Source of the DNA: an uncultured Muribaculaceae bacterium
GTDB lineage: Bacteria > Bacteroidota > Bacteroidia > Bacteroidales > Muribaculaceae
DNA length: 64,000 bases
Assembly (NCBI GenBank): GCA_910585755.1
Contig: CAJUFH010000007.1
Coordinates: 12,533-76,532 of the forward strand
Reading direction: 5' to 3'
Positions 1 through 8,129 of this stretch are shown piece after piece. Numbering within the stretch: the first letter of the stretch is position 1; each line of letters begins with the position of its first letter. The notes under the pieces were generated by a model. It saw nothing but the letters and a program-made list of their open reading frames with translations, was not told the origin of the DNA and did not search any database. The translations under genes and the position numbers were made by a program.

Positions 1-173
1 ACCGACACCACCAGCTCCGGCGCGCTCGTCATCATCGAAACCACCGTCAGACCCACCAGGAAGTCGGACATCCCGAACCTCTTGGCCAGCGCGGCCGACC
101 CGTCGGTCATAAAGTTGGCTCCAACGAGAATCAGCACAATCCCGACAAGGAGCAGCAAGCAGTCAATCGCCAT
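1..173 (-). CDS. Calcium/sodium antiporter (CaCA family), N-terminal fragment
   Basis: The first 57 residues of a membrane protein that runs off the left edge of the window. It starts at the ATG read leftward from position 173. The sequence opens with a hydrophobic helix (MAIDCLLLLVGIVLILVGAN) followed by a short loop and a second helix ending in TSAPELVVS, the GTSxPE-type alpha-1 repeat of the YrbG/CaCA cation exchangers, where the acidic residue contributes to the ion site. The family swaps cytoplasmic Ca2+ for Na+ across the inner membrane. The rest of the gene, including the alpha-2 repeat, is not in the window, so completeness cannot be judged. It is transcribed divergently from the glycine cleavage operon. 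Confidence 0.82.
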   Translation of the reverse strand, partial: MAIDCLLLLVGIVLILVGANFMTDGSAALAKRFGMSDFLVGLTVVSMMTSAPELVVS

Positions 174-193
174 CTCTCTTTCAAATTTAATGC

Positions 194-224
194 GAAAAGT
201 GAAGGGTGAAAGGTGAAGATAATA
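194..224 (+). repeat. GTGAA-type purine repeat, copy 1
   Basis: A 31-nt purine-rich stretch built from GTGAA-like words. It matches positions 6194-6224 base for base. An inverted relative lies at 267-294, so the two arms bracket about 40 nt of spacer. Confidence 0.75.
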
Positions 225-266
225 CTCCTTTAGATAAACTATTTCCTTCACTCAGGCGCAGCCTGA

Positions 267-294
267 CCTTTCACTTTCCACTATTCACCTTTTA
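267..294 (-). repeat. GTGAA-type purine repeat, inverted copy
   Basis: Read on the minus strand this is GTGAATAGTGGAAAGTGAAAG, the same word family as 194-224 in the opposite direction. The rest of the 174-468 spacer holds only the gcvT promoter. Confidence 0.6.
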
Positions 295-384
295 TAAAGG
301 GATAACGCTCCGCGGCGCGGAAAGATTGCGCCGCGCCGCGATGTTTTTTTATCCGGTTTTTCTGTTTTCTAACATGCCCGTGAG

Positions 385-416
385 TTTGGCCGTCCGCAAA
401 AAATGGCGTAACTTAG
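385..416 (+). promoter_or_regulatory. Bacteroidota-type promoter of the gcv operon
   Basis: TTTG at 385-388, a 20-nt spacer and TAACTTAG at 409-416 fit the Bacteroidota housekeeping consensus TTTG-N19/21-TAnnTTTG except for one base. The predicted leader to the gcvT ATG at 469 is only about 45 nt, too short for a glycine riboswitch. Confidence 0.6.
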
Positions 417-468
417 GGGCTGTAATTTTTATACGATTCTTATACAGGAACGCCTGAATATTTATACA

Positions 469-1566
469 ATGGAAGAGATCAAGAAAACCTGCCTCCACGA
501 CCTGCACCAGGCCCTTGGCGCGCAGATGAGCCCTTTCGCGGGCTGGGACATGCCGATCCAGTATGCCGGAATCGAAGAAGAGCACCGGGCCGTGCGCGAG
601 GCGTGCGGCGTGTTCGACGTCTCACACATGGGGGAGGTGAACATCTCCGGCCCTGACGCCGAAAAGCTCGTCAACCGCCTGTTCACCAACGACGTGGCCG
701 GAGCGCCGGTCGGGCAGTGCTTCTACGGCATGATGCTCCACCCCGACGGGGGCGTCGTCGACGACCTGCTGGTCTACAAGCGCGCCGCCGACAGCTTCCT
801 CCTGGTAATCAACGCCGCCAACATCGCCAAGGACGAGGCCTGGATTCTCTCCAACGCCGAGGGGTACGACGTAAAAGTCGACCTCCTCTCTGAAACCACC
901 GCCGAGCTGGCAATCCAGGGTCCGAAAGCCGAATCGGTAGTCGAGAGCGTGCTCGGCATCCCCTGTGCCGACCTCGCCTTCTATACCTTCAAGGAGCTGG
1001 AGGTCGAGGGTAAGCCCGCGATCATCAGCCGCACCGGCTACACCGGCGAGGACGGCTTCGAGCTCTACGCCCCCGCGGAGGTAATCCGCTCTGCCTGGCA
1101 GAAACTCATGGCTTCCGGCGAGGCCGCGCCCTGCGGTCTCGGATGCCGCGACACCCTCCGCTTCGAAGTCGGGCTACCCCTCTACGGCGACGAGCTGGCC
1201 GACGACATTACCCCCGTCGAAGCCGGCCTCTCGATGTTCGTCAAGCTCGACAAAACCGACATGATCGGCCGCGACGCGGTCGCCGCGCAGAAGGCCGAAG
1301 GCCCCCGCCGCAAGTCTGTCGGACTGGAGCTCAAAGACCGCGCCATTCCCCGCCACGGCTACGAGGTGCTCGACCCGGAGGGGAACGTCATCGGACATGT
1401 CACGACCGGCTACCACTGCATCTCCGTCGACAAGAGCGTAGCGATGGCCCTCATAGACAGCCGCTTTGCCAAGCAGGGGACCGAGCTGCAGGTGCGCATC
1501 CGCCGCAAGACCTTCCCCGCGACCGTCGTCCCGAAGAAATTCTACAAGAAATCATACAAAAACTAA
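469..1566 (+). CDS. gcvT: Glycine cleavage system aminomethyltransferase (T protein)
   Basis: Transfers the aminomethyl group held on the lipoyl arm of H protein to tetrahydrofolate, releasing ammonia. The product is 365 residues, the normal length. Recognisable blocks are FAGWDMPIQY near residue 23, GVFDVSHMGE near 47, and GGVVDDLLVY near 94, which carries the conserved aspartate of the folate site. GYTGEDGFELY and the basic C-terminus complete the fold. The ATG at 469 follows a good promoter and an A/T-rich leader. It is the first gene of gcvT-gcvH-gcvPA-gcvPB-lpdA, all on the plus strand; gcvH begins 29 nt after its stop codon. Confidence 0.97.
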   Translation: MEEIKKTCLHDLHQALGAQMSPFAGWDMPIQYAGIEEEHRAVREACGVFDVSHMGEVNISGPDAEKLVNRLFTNDVAGAPVGQCFYGMMLHPDGGVVDDLLVYKRAADSFLLVINAANIAKDEAWILSNAEGYDVKVDLLSETTAELAIQGPKAESVVESVLGIPCADLAFYTFKELEVEGKPAIISRTGYTGEDGFELYAPAEVIRSAWQKLMASGEAAPCGLGCRDTLRFEVGLPLYGDELADDITPVEAGLSMFVKLDKTDMIGRDAVAAQKAEGPRRKSVGLELKDRAIPRHGYEVLDPEGNVIGHVTTGYHCISVDKSVAMALIDSRFAKQGTELQVRIRRKTFPATVVPKKFYKKSYKN

Positions 1567-1595
1567 CCCACTCAACCACATACACCGAAAATATT

Positions 1596-1964
1596 ATGAT
1601 CTACTATTCCGAATCCCACGAATATATCCGCGTAGAAGGCGAGGAAGGCTTCATCGGCATCTCCGACTACGCCCAGAAACAGCTCGGCAACGTCGTCTAC
1701 GTCGACATGCCCGAGGAAGGGGACGAAATCACCGCCGGCGACGACTTCGGCGCCATTGAAAGCGTAAAGGCCGCTTCCGACCTTATCGCCCCCGTTTCCG
1801 GCGAGGTCCTGGAGGTCAACACCGCCCTGGAGGAGAACCCCCGCCTGGTAAACGAGGACCCGATGGCCAACTGGATTATCAAAGTTTCCATCCAGGACCC
1901 CTCCCAGCTCGACTCCCTCATGGACGAAGAGCGCTACGCCGCCTACTGCGCCTCCCTCCATTAA
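1596..1964 (+). CDS. gcvH: Glycine cleavage system H protein
   Basis: A 122-residue lipoyl carrier that shuttles the methylamine intermediate between the P, T and L proteins. The lipoylation site is Lys58 in the motif AIESVKAASD, in the expected beta-hairpin. The start MIYYSESHEYIRVEG at 1596 gives the standard length; an open frame continues upstream through gcvT in another phase but is not part of the gene. It lies 29 nt after gcvT and 12 nt before gcvPA, so co-translation in one operon is likely. Confidence 0.97.
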   Translation: MIYYSESHEYIRVEGEEGFIGISDYAQKQLGNVVYVDMPEEGDEITAGDDFGAIESVKAASDLIAPVSGEVLEVNTALEENPRLVNEDPMANWIIKVSIQDPSQLDSLMDEERYAAYCASLH

Positions 1965-1976
1965 ACACCAACAACG

Positions 1977-3311
1977 ATGCACCGCTATTTTCCCCATACA
2001 GAGGAGGATATCCGGGCCATGCTCGACCGCTGCGGCGTCGCGGAGCTTAAAGACCTCTACTGCGACGTCCCCGAAGAGCTGGCCCTCAAAGCCCCCTACG
2101 ATCTCCCAGAGGAGATGAGCGAGACCGAAGTGCGCCGCCACTTCGGTCTCCTCGCCGCACGCGATATCCCCCTGACGGCCTGCTTCGCCGGGGGCGGCTT
2201 CTACGACCACGCCGTTCCCGCAGCCGCCCGCTCGCTGATCGGCCGCTCGGAGTTCCTGACTGCCTACACCCCCTACCAGCCCGAAATCTCGCAGGGCACG
2301 CTGCAATACATCTTTGAATACCAGACGATGATGTGCCGCCTGACGGGAATGGAGGTCTCCAACGCCTCGATGTACGACGGCGCAACCGCGACTGCCGAAG
2401 CCGCCCTTATGGCCGTCGCCGCCTCCCGCAAGAAGCGCCGAGTGCTCCTCTCCGCGACAATCGCCCCGGCGGTGCGCAGAGTGGTCGCGACCTACGCCCG
2501 CTACCACGGCATCGACCTCGAGGAGGTCCGCGAAGAGGGGGGCGTTACCTCCCGCGCCCACCTCGAAGAGCTGCTCGCCGGCCGCGACGACATAGCCGCC
2601 GTGATTGTCCCCGTACCTAATTATTATGGTATAATAGAGGACCACACCGGGCTGGCAGACCTCTGCCACTCGAAGAAGGCGCTGCTCGTAATGCAGTGCG
2701 TCGCAGCCGACCTGGCCGTGCTGCGCACCCCCGGCGAATGGGGCGCCGACATAGCGTGCGGCGACGCCCAAAGCCTCGGCATACCCCTCAGCTTCGGAGG
2801 CCCCTACCTCGGTTTCCTCTGCGCGACGAAGGCGCTGATGAGAAAGATGCCCGGCAGAATCGTCGGAGCCACCACCGACAGCCGCGGCCAGCGCTCCTTC
2901 GTCCTCACCCTCCAGGCCCGCGAGCAGCACATACGCCGCGAGAAAGCAACCTCCAACATCTGCTCCAACCAGGGCCTGATGACGCTCTACGCCTCGATTT
3001 ATATGAGCCTTACCGGCGCGAAGGGTCTGCGCGAAATCGCCATGGCCGGCCACAACGCCGCCCTCTACCTCCTCGGGAAGATGACCGAGGGGGGCCGAGC
3101 CCGGCTCGTATACCCCGACAAGCCCTTCCTCAACGAGTTCCTCCTGGAGACCGACTACCCCGCCCAGGCGCTGGTCGACGCCGCCCTCGACCGCGGAATC
3201 CTCGCCGGAATAAAGGTCGCCGACAACCGCATCCTCATGGCCGCCACCGAGATGCAGACCCGCGGCCAGATCGACCTCCTCGCCGAAACAGCAGCAACCC
3301 TCAAAAACTAA
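1977..3311 (+). CDS. gcvPA: Glycine dehydrogenase (decarboxylating) subunit 1
   Basis: N-terminal half of a two-subunit P protein, 444 residues. It pairs with GcvPB to decarboxylate glycine on pyridoxal phosphate and pass the methylamine to lipoyl-H. Visible family signatures are the opening YFPHTEEDIRAML, FAGGGFYDHAVPAA, TAYTPYQPEISQGTLQ, YQTMMCRLTGMEVSNAS, and the glycine-rich SFGGPYLGF. This subunit lacks the PLP lysine, which is in GcvPB, as expected. It sits 12 nt after gcvH and 5 nt before gcvPB. The split arrangement is common in Firmicutes and archaea; many Bacteroidota have a single chain of about 950 residues. Confidence 0.96.
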   Translation: MHRYFPHTEEDIRAMLDRCGVAELKDLYCDVPEELALKAPYDLPEEMSETEVRRHFGLLAARDIPLTACFAGGGFYDHAVPAAARSLIGRSEFLTAYTPYQPEISQGTLQYIFEYQTMMCRLTGMEVSNASMYDGATATAEAALMAVAASRKKRRVLLSATIAPAVRRVVATYARYHGIDLEEVREEGGVTSRAHLEELLAGRDDIAAVIVPVPNYYGIIEDHTGLADLCHSKKALLVMQCVAADLAVLRTPGEWGADIACGDAQSLGIPLSFGGPYLGFLCATKALMRKMPGRIVGATTDSRGQRSFVLTLQAREQHIRREKATSNICSNQGLMTLYASIYMSLTGAKGLREIAMAGHNAALYLLGKMTEGGRARLVYPDKPFLNEFLLETDYPAQALVDAALDRGILAGIKVADNRILMAATEMQTRGQIDLLAETAATLKN

Positions 3312-3316
3312 GAAAA

Positions 3317-4783
3317 ATGAACAGAGAATTATACGGAAAACTGGTTTTTGAGATTTCGCATCCCGGGCGCTCGGCATTCCGACTCCCGAAATCGGGCATC
3401 CCCGTAGTTGAGAAGCCGGAAGCGGCCCCGATTCCCGCGACCCTCCTCCGCGAGACCCCCCTCGACCTCCCCGAATGTGACGAACCGAGCCTGGTACGCC
3501 ACTACAACAATATGTCGACCAACAACTTCGGCGTCGATACCGGCTTCTATCCCCTCGGCTCGTGCACGATGAAGCACAACCCGAAAATCAACGAGGAGAT
3601 GGCCTCCCACCCCGCCTTCGCCTCCCTCCACCCCGCGACCCCGGCGAAAGCCTCCCAAGGCGCGCTCGCGCTCTACTGGGAGCTGCAACAGGCGCTTTCC
3701 GAAATCGGAGGTATGGCCGAGTTCACCCTGAACCCCTTCGCCGGGGCCCACGGCGAGCTGACCGGCCTGATGGTGATCCGCGCCTACCACGACAGCCGCG
3801 GCGACGCTAAGCGCCGCAAGGTGATCGTCCCCGACTCGGCCCACGGCACCAACCCCGCCTCGGCTGCCGTCTGCGGCCTCGAGGTTGTGGAGGTCAAGAG
3901 CCGCCCCGACGGCACGGTGGATGTCGAAGACCTCCGCCCCCTGCTCGACGACTCCGTGGCGGCGATGATGATGACGAACCCCAACACCCTCGGCATCTTC
4001 GAGAAGAACATACCCGAAATCGCCCGCCTGGTCCACGAGGCCGGCGCGCTGATGTACTACGACGGCGCAAACCTCAACCCGATGCTCGGGGTCGCCCGCC
4101 CCGGCGACATGGGATTCGACGTCATGCACATCAACCTCCACAAGACCTTCTCGACCCCCCACGGCGGCGGTGGACCCGGCAGCGGACCCGTAGGCGTCCG
4201 AGCCGGACTTGAGCAGTTCCTCCCCTCCCCACGCGTCACCCGCCGCCCCGACGGCTCTTTCGCCATAGAGGCCCCGGAGACAGCCCTCGGCTCGATTTCC
4301 GCAACCCTCGGCAACTTCGCCGTGCAGGCCCGCGCCCTGAGCTACATCCTCTCCCTCGGTTCCGAAGGACTTATGCAGGCCGGACCCCTCGCGACCCTCA
4401 ACGCCAACTACGTCAAGGAGTCGCTGAAAGACTGCTACCTCCTACCGATCGAAGGGGTATGCAAGCACGAGTTCGTCTTCGACGGCCTCCGCGACAAGTC
4501 GACCGGCGTGACGACCCTCAACGTCGCCAAGCGCCTCCTCGACCGCGGCTACCACGCCCCGACGATCTACTTCCCCCTCCTCTTCCACGAGTCCCTGATG
4601 ATCGAGCCGACGGAGACCGAGAGCCGCGAGACCCTCGACGAGTTCATCGATGCCATGCGCGACATCGCCCGTGAGGCCGCCGAGAACCCCGAAATCGTTA
4701 AAACCGCCCCCCACAACACCCCCATCTCCCACCCCGACGACACCGAGGCCGCCCTCCACCCCGTAGTGCGCTTCGAAGCCTGA
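3317..4783 (+). CDS. gcvPB: Glycine dehydrogenase (decarboxylating) subunit 2
   Basis: C-terminal half of the two-subunit P protein, 488 residues, carrying the cofactor. The PLP-binding lysine is in HINLHKTFSTPHGGGG, the hallmark of the family, and the glycine-rich loop follows directly. Other conserved blocks are YPLGSCTMKHNPK and SAHGTNPASA. The ATG at 3317 (MNRELYGKLVFEISHPGR) is chosen because it gives the family N-terminus and lies 5 nt after gcvPA; the same frame stays open further upstream inside gcvPA but that sequence is not P-protein-like. The next gene, lpdA, is 93 nt away across an A/T-rich tandem repeat. Confidence 0.97.
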   Translation: MNRELYGKLVFEISHPGRSAFRLPKSGIPVVEKPEAAPIPATLLRETPLDLPECDEPSLVRHYNNMSTNNFGVDTGFYPLGSCTMKHNPKINEEMASHPAFASLHPATPAKASQGALALYWELQQALSEIGGMAEFTLNPFAGAHGELTGLMVIRAYHDSRGDAKRRKVIVPDSAHGTNPASAAVCGLEVVEVKSRPDGTVDVEDLRPLLDDSVAAMMMTNPNTLGIFEKNIPEIARLVHEAGALMYYDGANLNPMLGVARPGDMGFDVMHINLHKTFSTPHGGGGPGSGPVGVRAGLEQFLPSPRVTRRPDGSFAIEAPETALGSISATLGNFAVQARALSYILSLGSEGLMQAGPLATLNANYVKESLKDCYLLPIEGVCKHEFVFDGLRDKSTGVTTLNVAKRLLDRGYHAPTIYFPLLFHESLMIEPTETESRETLDEFIDAMRDIAREAAENPEIVKTAPHNTPISHPDDTEAALHPVVRFEA

Positions 4784-4802
4784 ACCCAGGCAATTTATAC
4801 TT

Positions 4803-4875
4803 CTTATAAAACATTATAATTCTTATAAATCTTATAAATCATTGTAATTCTTATAAGACTTATAATCCAATTAAA
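4803..4875 (+). repeat. 28-bp A/T-rich tandem repeat between gcvPB and lpdA
   Basis: The word CTTATAA recurs at 4803, 4822, 4831, 4850 and 4859, a 19/9/19/9 spacing that reveals a 28-bp unit (4803-4830, 4831-4858 and a partial third). It fills nearly all of the gap before the lpdA ATG at 4877. Its role is unknown; it is strikingly A/T-rich for this genome. Confidence 0.7.
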
Positions 4876-4876
4876 G

Positions 4877-6202
4877 ATGAACGCTTTTGACCTTATAGTA
4901 ATCGGTGCCGGCCCCGGCGGCTACGAAGCCGCCGCGATTGGCGCGGGAAAGGGCCTGAAAACCCTCCTGATCGAGCGCGGAGAGCTGGGCGGTACCTGTC
5001 TCAACCGCGGCTGCATCCCTACAAAATGCCTCTGCCGCTCAGCCGAGGTAATCGAATCCGCCCGACAGGCCGCCGAGTTCGGAATCGCTATCGACGACTC
5101 CCCGCAAGCCGACATCCCCGCGATTATCGGCCGCAAGAACCGCGTCGTCGCCGAACTGCGCGAGGGGGTAGCCCTCGCCGTGGCCAAGGCACAGGTCGTC
5201 AACGGCGAGGCCGAATTTACCGCCCCCAACGTCGTGAAGGTCAACGGCGAGGAGTTCACAGCTCCCAAAATCATAATCGCAACCGGCTCCGTCCCCGCCC
5301 GGCTCCCGATTCCCGGCGTCGAACTTGCCGCCGACTCCGACGCGCTCCTCGAAATCGAAAGCCTACCCCCGCGCCTCGCCATAATCGGCGGGGGCGTGAT
5401 CGGGCTGGAGTTCGCTTCCGTCTTCGAGGCGTTCGGCTCGGAGGTCACCGTCGTGGAATACTGCAAGGAAGTGCTACCCCCGTTCGACCGCGAGGTCGCC
5501 AAGCGGCTGCGTCTGGCCCTCCAGAAGCGCGGCATCGCGTTCCATACCTCCGCCGAGGTGACCTCCCTCCGGCAGACCGAGGGGGGCATCGAGCTTAAAT
5601 TCTCCAAGAAAGGGAAAGAGGAGACCGTCGAGGCCGACGCCGTGCTGATGGCCGTAGGTCGCCGTCCCGCGCTCCCCGCCGGACTGGAAGCCGCCGGAAT
5701 CGCGGCCACTCCCCGCGGAATCACCGTCAACAACTCCTTCGAAACCTCCGTACCCGGTGTATTCGCCATCGGTGACTGCAACGGCCGCTGCCTCCTGGCC
5801 CACGCCGCCTCCGCCCAGGCCCGCGCCGTAATGGGCGAGCGGGTCAATCTCTCCGTAATCCCCTCCGCCGTCTTCACCATGCCCGAGGCCGCAATGGCCG
5901 GTCCGACAGAGGAGCAGCTTAAAGAACAAGGCACTGAGTTCAAGACCTCCAAGGCCCTTTTCCGCGCCAACGGCAAAGCCGCCGCCCTCGGCGAGCCGGA
6001 CGGCCTCCTGAAACTCATCACCGCCCCCGACGGACGCCTCCTCGCCTGCCACGTCTGCGGACCCCACGCCGCCGACATCGCCGCCGAAGCCTCCCTCGCG
6101 ATCGCCAACAACCTGACAGCCGCCGACATCGCCGCTACCGTCCACGCCCATCCGACCCTCTCGGAGGTGCTTGCCGCAGCGGCGGCAAGCAGTGAAAAGT
6201 GA
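4877..6202 (+). CDS. lpdA: Dihydrolipoyl dehydrogenase (L protein)
   Basis: FAD disulfide oxidoreductase that reoxidises the dihydrolipoyl arm of H protein with NAD+. The product is 441 residues, slightly shorter than the usual 460-475. It has an N-terminal FAD motif (VIGAGPGGYEAA), the redox disulfide GGTCLNRGCIPTK, a second Rossmann motif (IIGGGVIGLEFASVF), the FAD-contacting FAIGDCNG, and the C-terminal HAHPTLSE holding the active-site His-x4-Glu. As the last gene of the gcv cluster it most probably serves the glycine cleavage system, though L proteins can be shared with 2-oxoacid dehydrogenases. Its last codons (SSEK-stop) fall inside the dispersed GTGAA repeat at 6194, so that repeat has landed on or created the gene end. 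Confidence 0.95.
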   Translation: MNAFDLIVIGAGPGGYEAAAIGAGKGLKTLLIERGELGGTCLNRGCIPTKCLCRSAEVIESARQAAEFGIAIDDSPQADIPAIIGRKNRVVAELREGVALAVAKAQVVNGEAEFTAPNVVKVNGEEFTAPKIIIATGSVPARLPIPGVELAADSDALLEIESLPPRLAIIGGGVIGLEFASVFEAFGSEVTVVEYCKEVLPPFDREVAKRLRLALQKRGIAFHTSAEVTSLRQTEGGIELKFSKKGKEETVEADAVLMAVGRRPALPAGLEAAGIAATPRGITVNNSFETSVPGVFAIGDCNGRCLLAHAASAQARAVMGERVNLSVIPSAVFTMPEAAMAGPTEEQLKEQGTEFKTSKALFRANGKAAALGEPDGLLKLITAPDGRLLACHVCGPHAADIAAEASLAIANNLTAADIAATVHAHPTLSEVLAAAAASSEK

Positions 6203-6224
6203 AGGGTGAAAGGTGAAGATAATA
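6194..6224 (+). repeat. GTGAA-type purine repeat, copy 2
   Basis: Thirty-one bases identical to 194-224. It overlaps the last codons and stop of lpdA. Confidence 0.75.
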
Positions 6225-6256
6225 GTTTATAGTTTAAATTAAGATTTAGGACTAAT

Positions 6257-8023
6257 TTGAAAGCCGGATACAAAGCATTTCTATCGTTTATCGCCGCGGC
6301 TTTTGCGGTAGTCGCCGCGGGAGCCGCGGTGAAAACCGTTGAACTCGGCCATATGCCCGGAGGCGAACTGCGCCGCGCCGTCGCGAAGGCCGTCGCGGAG
6401 AAAGCGCCCGCCGACACCCTGGTAATCAGGCTGCTCGCCGAACAATACGACTTCCATCCCGCCGACGCGGAACACCGGCAGCTCTACATCTCGAACCACG
6501 ACCAGGACAACCCCAAAGCGGTTGGAATCCTGATCGAGAACGCCCGTAACGTCATCCTCGACGGCGGAAACGCCCGTCTCCTCTTCAACGGGCGCATGCT
6601 CCCCGTAGCCCTCCTGAACTCCTCCGGCTGCCAGCTCCGCGGTTTCAGCATCGACTTCCCCAACCCCCATATCTCCCAGATAATTGTCGAAAGCAACGAC
6701 ACCGCCGCGGGAATCATAACTTACCGTCCCGAGCCGTGGGTCGAATGGGAGGTGCGCGACAGCGCCTTCGTCGTCAAAGGTGAGGGCTGGGAGCATACCC
6801 CCCTGACCGCCATACCTTTCGAGGAGCATACCGGCCGCGTACTCTACCGCTCCGGCGACATCAACGTCGGAGTGAAAGGGGTTACACGCGTCTCCCCGAC
6901 CTCCCTCTCCGCCCCATGGAAGGACCCGCGCCTCCTGCCCGGGACCCGCCTCGCGATGCGCACCTACCGCCGCCCCGCCCCGGGGATATTCCTCGATGCC
7001 GACACCGCGACAACCATTGAAAACGTCCTCGTCCACTATGCCGAGGGTATGGGCCTCCTCGCCCAGAACTGTCGCGACATCGACATCCGCCATTCCGGCG
7101 TCTGCCGATCTTCCTACGACGACCCCCGCTTTTTCACCACCCAGGCCGACGCCACCCATTTCTCCTCCTGCTCCGGCAACGTCGCCGTCACCGACTGCCT
7201 CTTCGAAGGAATGATGGACGACGCCATAAACGTCCACGGCACATACCTCAAAATCACCGAAGTAATAGATTCAGCGACCATCTCCGCCCGCTACATGCAC
7301 CGCCAGACCTACGGCTTCCCCTGGGGCGCCCCCGGCGACACCGTCCGCCTCGTCTCCTCCTCAACGATGGACTACCTCGCCGCCCCCTCCACAATCAACA
7401 CCATCCGCCCCCTCTCCCCCGAATCCCGCGACTTCCTCATCACCCTCTCCTCCCCCCTCCCCGACTCCCTCCTCCGATACATCTCTTCCCCGTCCTCCCT
7501 CCCCGCCGTCGGAATCGAAAACCTCACCCGCACCCCCTCCGTCCTCTTCGCCCGCAACACCGTCCGCCACAACCGCGCCCGCGGCGCCCTGTTCAGCTCC
7601 CCCCGCCCCACCATCTGCGAAGACAACCTCTTCGACCACACCTCCGGCGCCGCCATCCTCCTCTGCGGCGACTGCAACGGATGGTACGAGTCCGGCCCCT
7701 GCCGCGACGTCACAATCCGCCGCAACACATTCCTCAACGCCCTCACAACCCCCTACCAGTTCACCGAGGCCGTAATCTCCATCTACCCCGTAATCCCCGA
7801 CCTCGACCACAAGCGAGCACCCTTCCATTCCGGCGTCACAATCTCCGGCAACCGCTTCATAACCTTCGGCACACCTCTCCTCTACGCAAAGTCCGCCGCC
7901 TCCCTCCGCTTCCTCGACAACACTGTCGAGACCAACACCGCCTATCCCCCCTACCACCCCGCCACAACCCCGCCCATCAGCCTCATCGCCTGCCCCGACC
8001 CCGAAATCCAGGAACCCGAATAA
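6257..8023 (+). CDS. Alpha-1,3-galactosidase-like glycoside hydrolase, GH110, secreted
   Basis: A 588-residue predicted periplasmic or surface enzyme with a right-handed beta-helix fold. It resembles the Bacteroides GlaA/GlaB alpha-1,3-galactosidases that remove terminal galactose from blood-group-B and linear alpha-Gal structures. Family blocks seen are LYISNHDQDN near residue 75, NGRMLPVAL, HYAEGMGLLAQNCRDIDI, and the most diagnostic, ATHFSSCSGN followed by FEGMMDDAINVHGTYLKI near residue 315-333, where conserved acidic residues sit. The N-terminus (KAFLSFIAAAFAVVAAGAA) is a signal peptide. The only start that keeps it is TTG at 6257, an unusual codon; no in-frame ATG lies nearby upstream. 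It stands alone after lpdA, with no SusCD pair beside it. Confidence 0.83.
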   Translation: MKAGYKAFLSFIAAAFAVVAAGAAVKTVELGHMPGGELRRAVAKAVAEKAPADTLVIRLLAEQYDFHPADAEHRQLYISNHDQDNPKAVGILIENARNVILDGGNARLLFNGRMLPVALLNSSGCQLRGFSIDFPNPHISQIIVESNDTAAGIITYRPEPWVEWEVRDSAFVVKGEGWEHTPLTAIPFEEHTGRVLYRSGDINVGVKGVTRVSPTSLSAPWKDPRLLPGTRLAMRTYRRPAPGIFLDADTATTIENVLVHYAEGMGLLAQNCRDIDIRHSGVCRSSYDDPRFFTTQADATHFSSCSGNVAVTDCLFEGMMDDAINVHGTYLKITEVIDSATISARYMHRQTYGFPWGAPGDTVRLVSSSTMDYLAAPSTINTIRPLSPESRDFLITLSSPLPDSLLRYISSPSSLPAVGIENLTRTPSVLFARNTVRHNRARGALFSSPRPTICEDNLFDHTSGAAILLCGDCNGWYESGPCRDVTIRRNTFLNALTTPYQFTEAVISIYPVIPDLDHKRAPFHSGVTISGNRFITFGTPLLYAKSAASLRFLDNTVETNTAYPPYHPATTPPISLIACPDPEIQEPE

Positions 8024-8036
8024 TCCCATCCAACTT

Positions 8037-8061
8037 GTAGGGACGCGATTCATCGCGTCCC
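8037..8061 (+). repeat. REP-like palindrome, copy 1
   Basis: GTA followed by a 10-bp stem GGGACGCGAT / ATCGCGTCCC with a TC loop. It faces copy 2 in the opposite orientation. Confidence 0.7.
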
Positions 8062-8105
8062 CTCCGGCATCGCCCCCAAATCCACCCAATCCCTCCATTT
8101 GATGC

Positions 8106-8129
8106 GGACGCGATAAATCGCGTCCCTAC
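8106..8129 (-). repeat. REP-like palindrome, copy 2 (inverted)
   Basis: Stem GGACGCGAT / ATCGCGTCC with an AA loop, ending in CTAC; read leftward it begins GTAGGGACGCG exactly like copy 1. The two form an inverted doublet (REPIN arrangement). Confidence 0.7.

Noticed and set aside
174..468. Possible glycine riboswitch before gcvT
   Set aside because: The predicted leader is about 45 nt and no tandem glycine-aptamer blocks are present.
2696..3316. Longer start of gcvPB inside gcvPA
   Set aside because: The extra sequence is Arg/Pro-rich out-of-frame translation of gcvPA; the ATG at 3317 matches the family start.
4803..4875. CRISPR-like array
   Set aside because: The unit is only 28 bp without variable spacers, and no cas gene is in the window.
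4921..6417. A minus-strand open frame of about 500 codons opposite lpdA
   Set aside because: Low-complexity Ser/Ala/Arg composition, no domain, and fully antisense to a certain gene.
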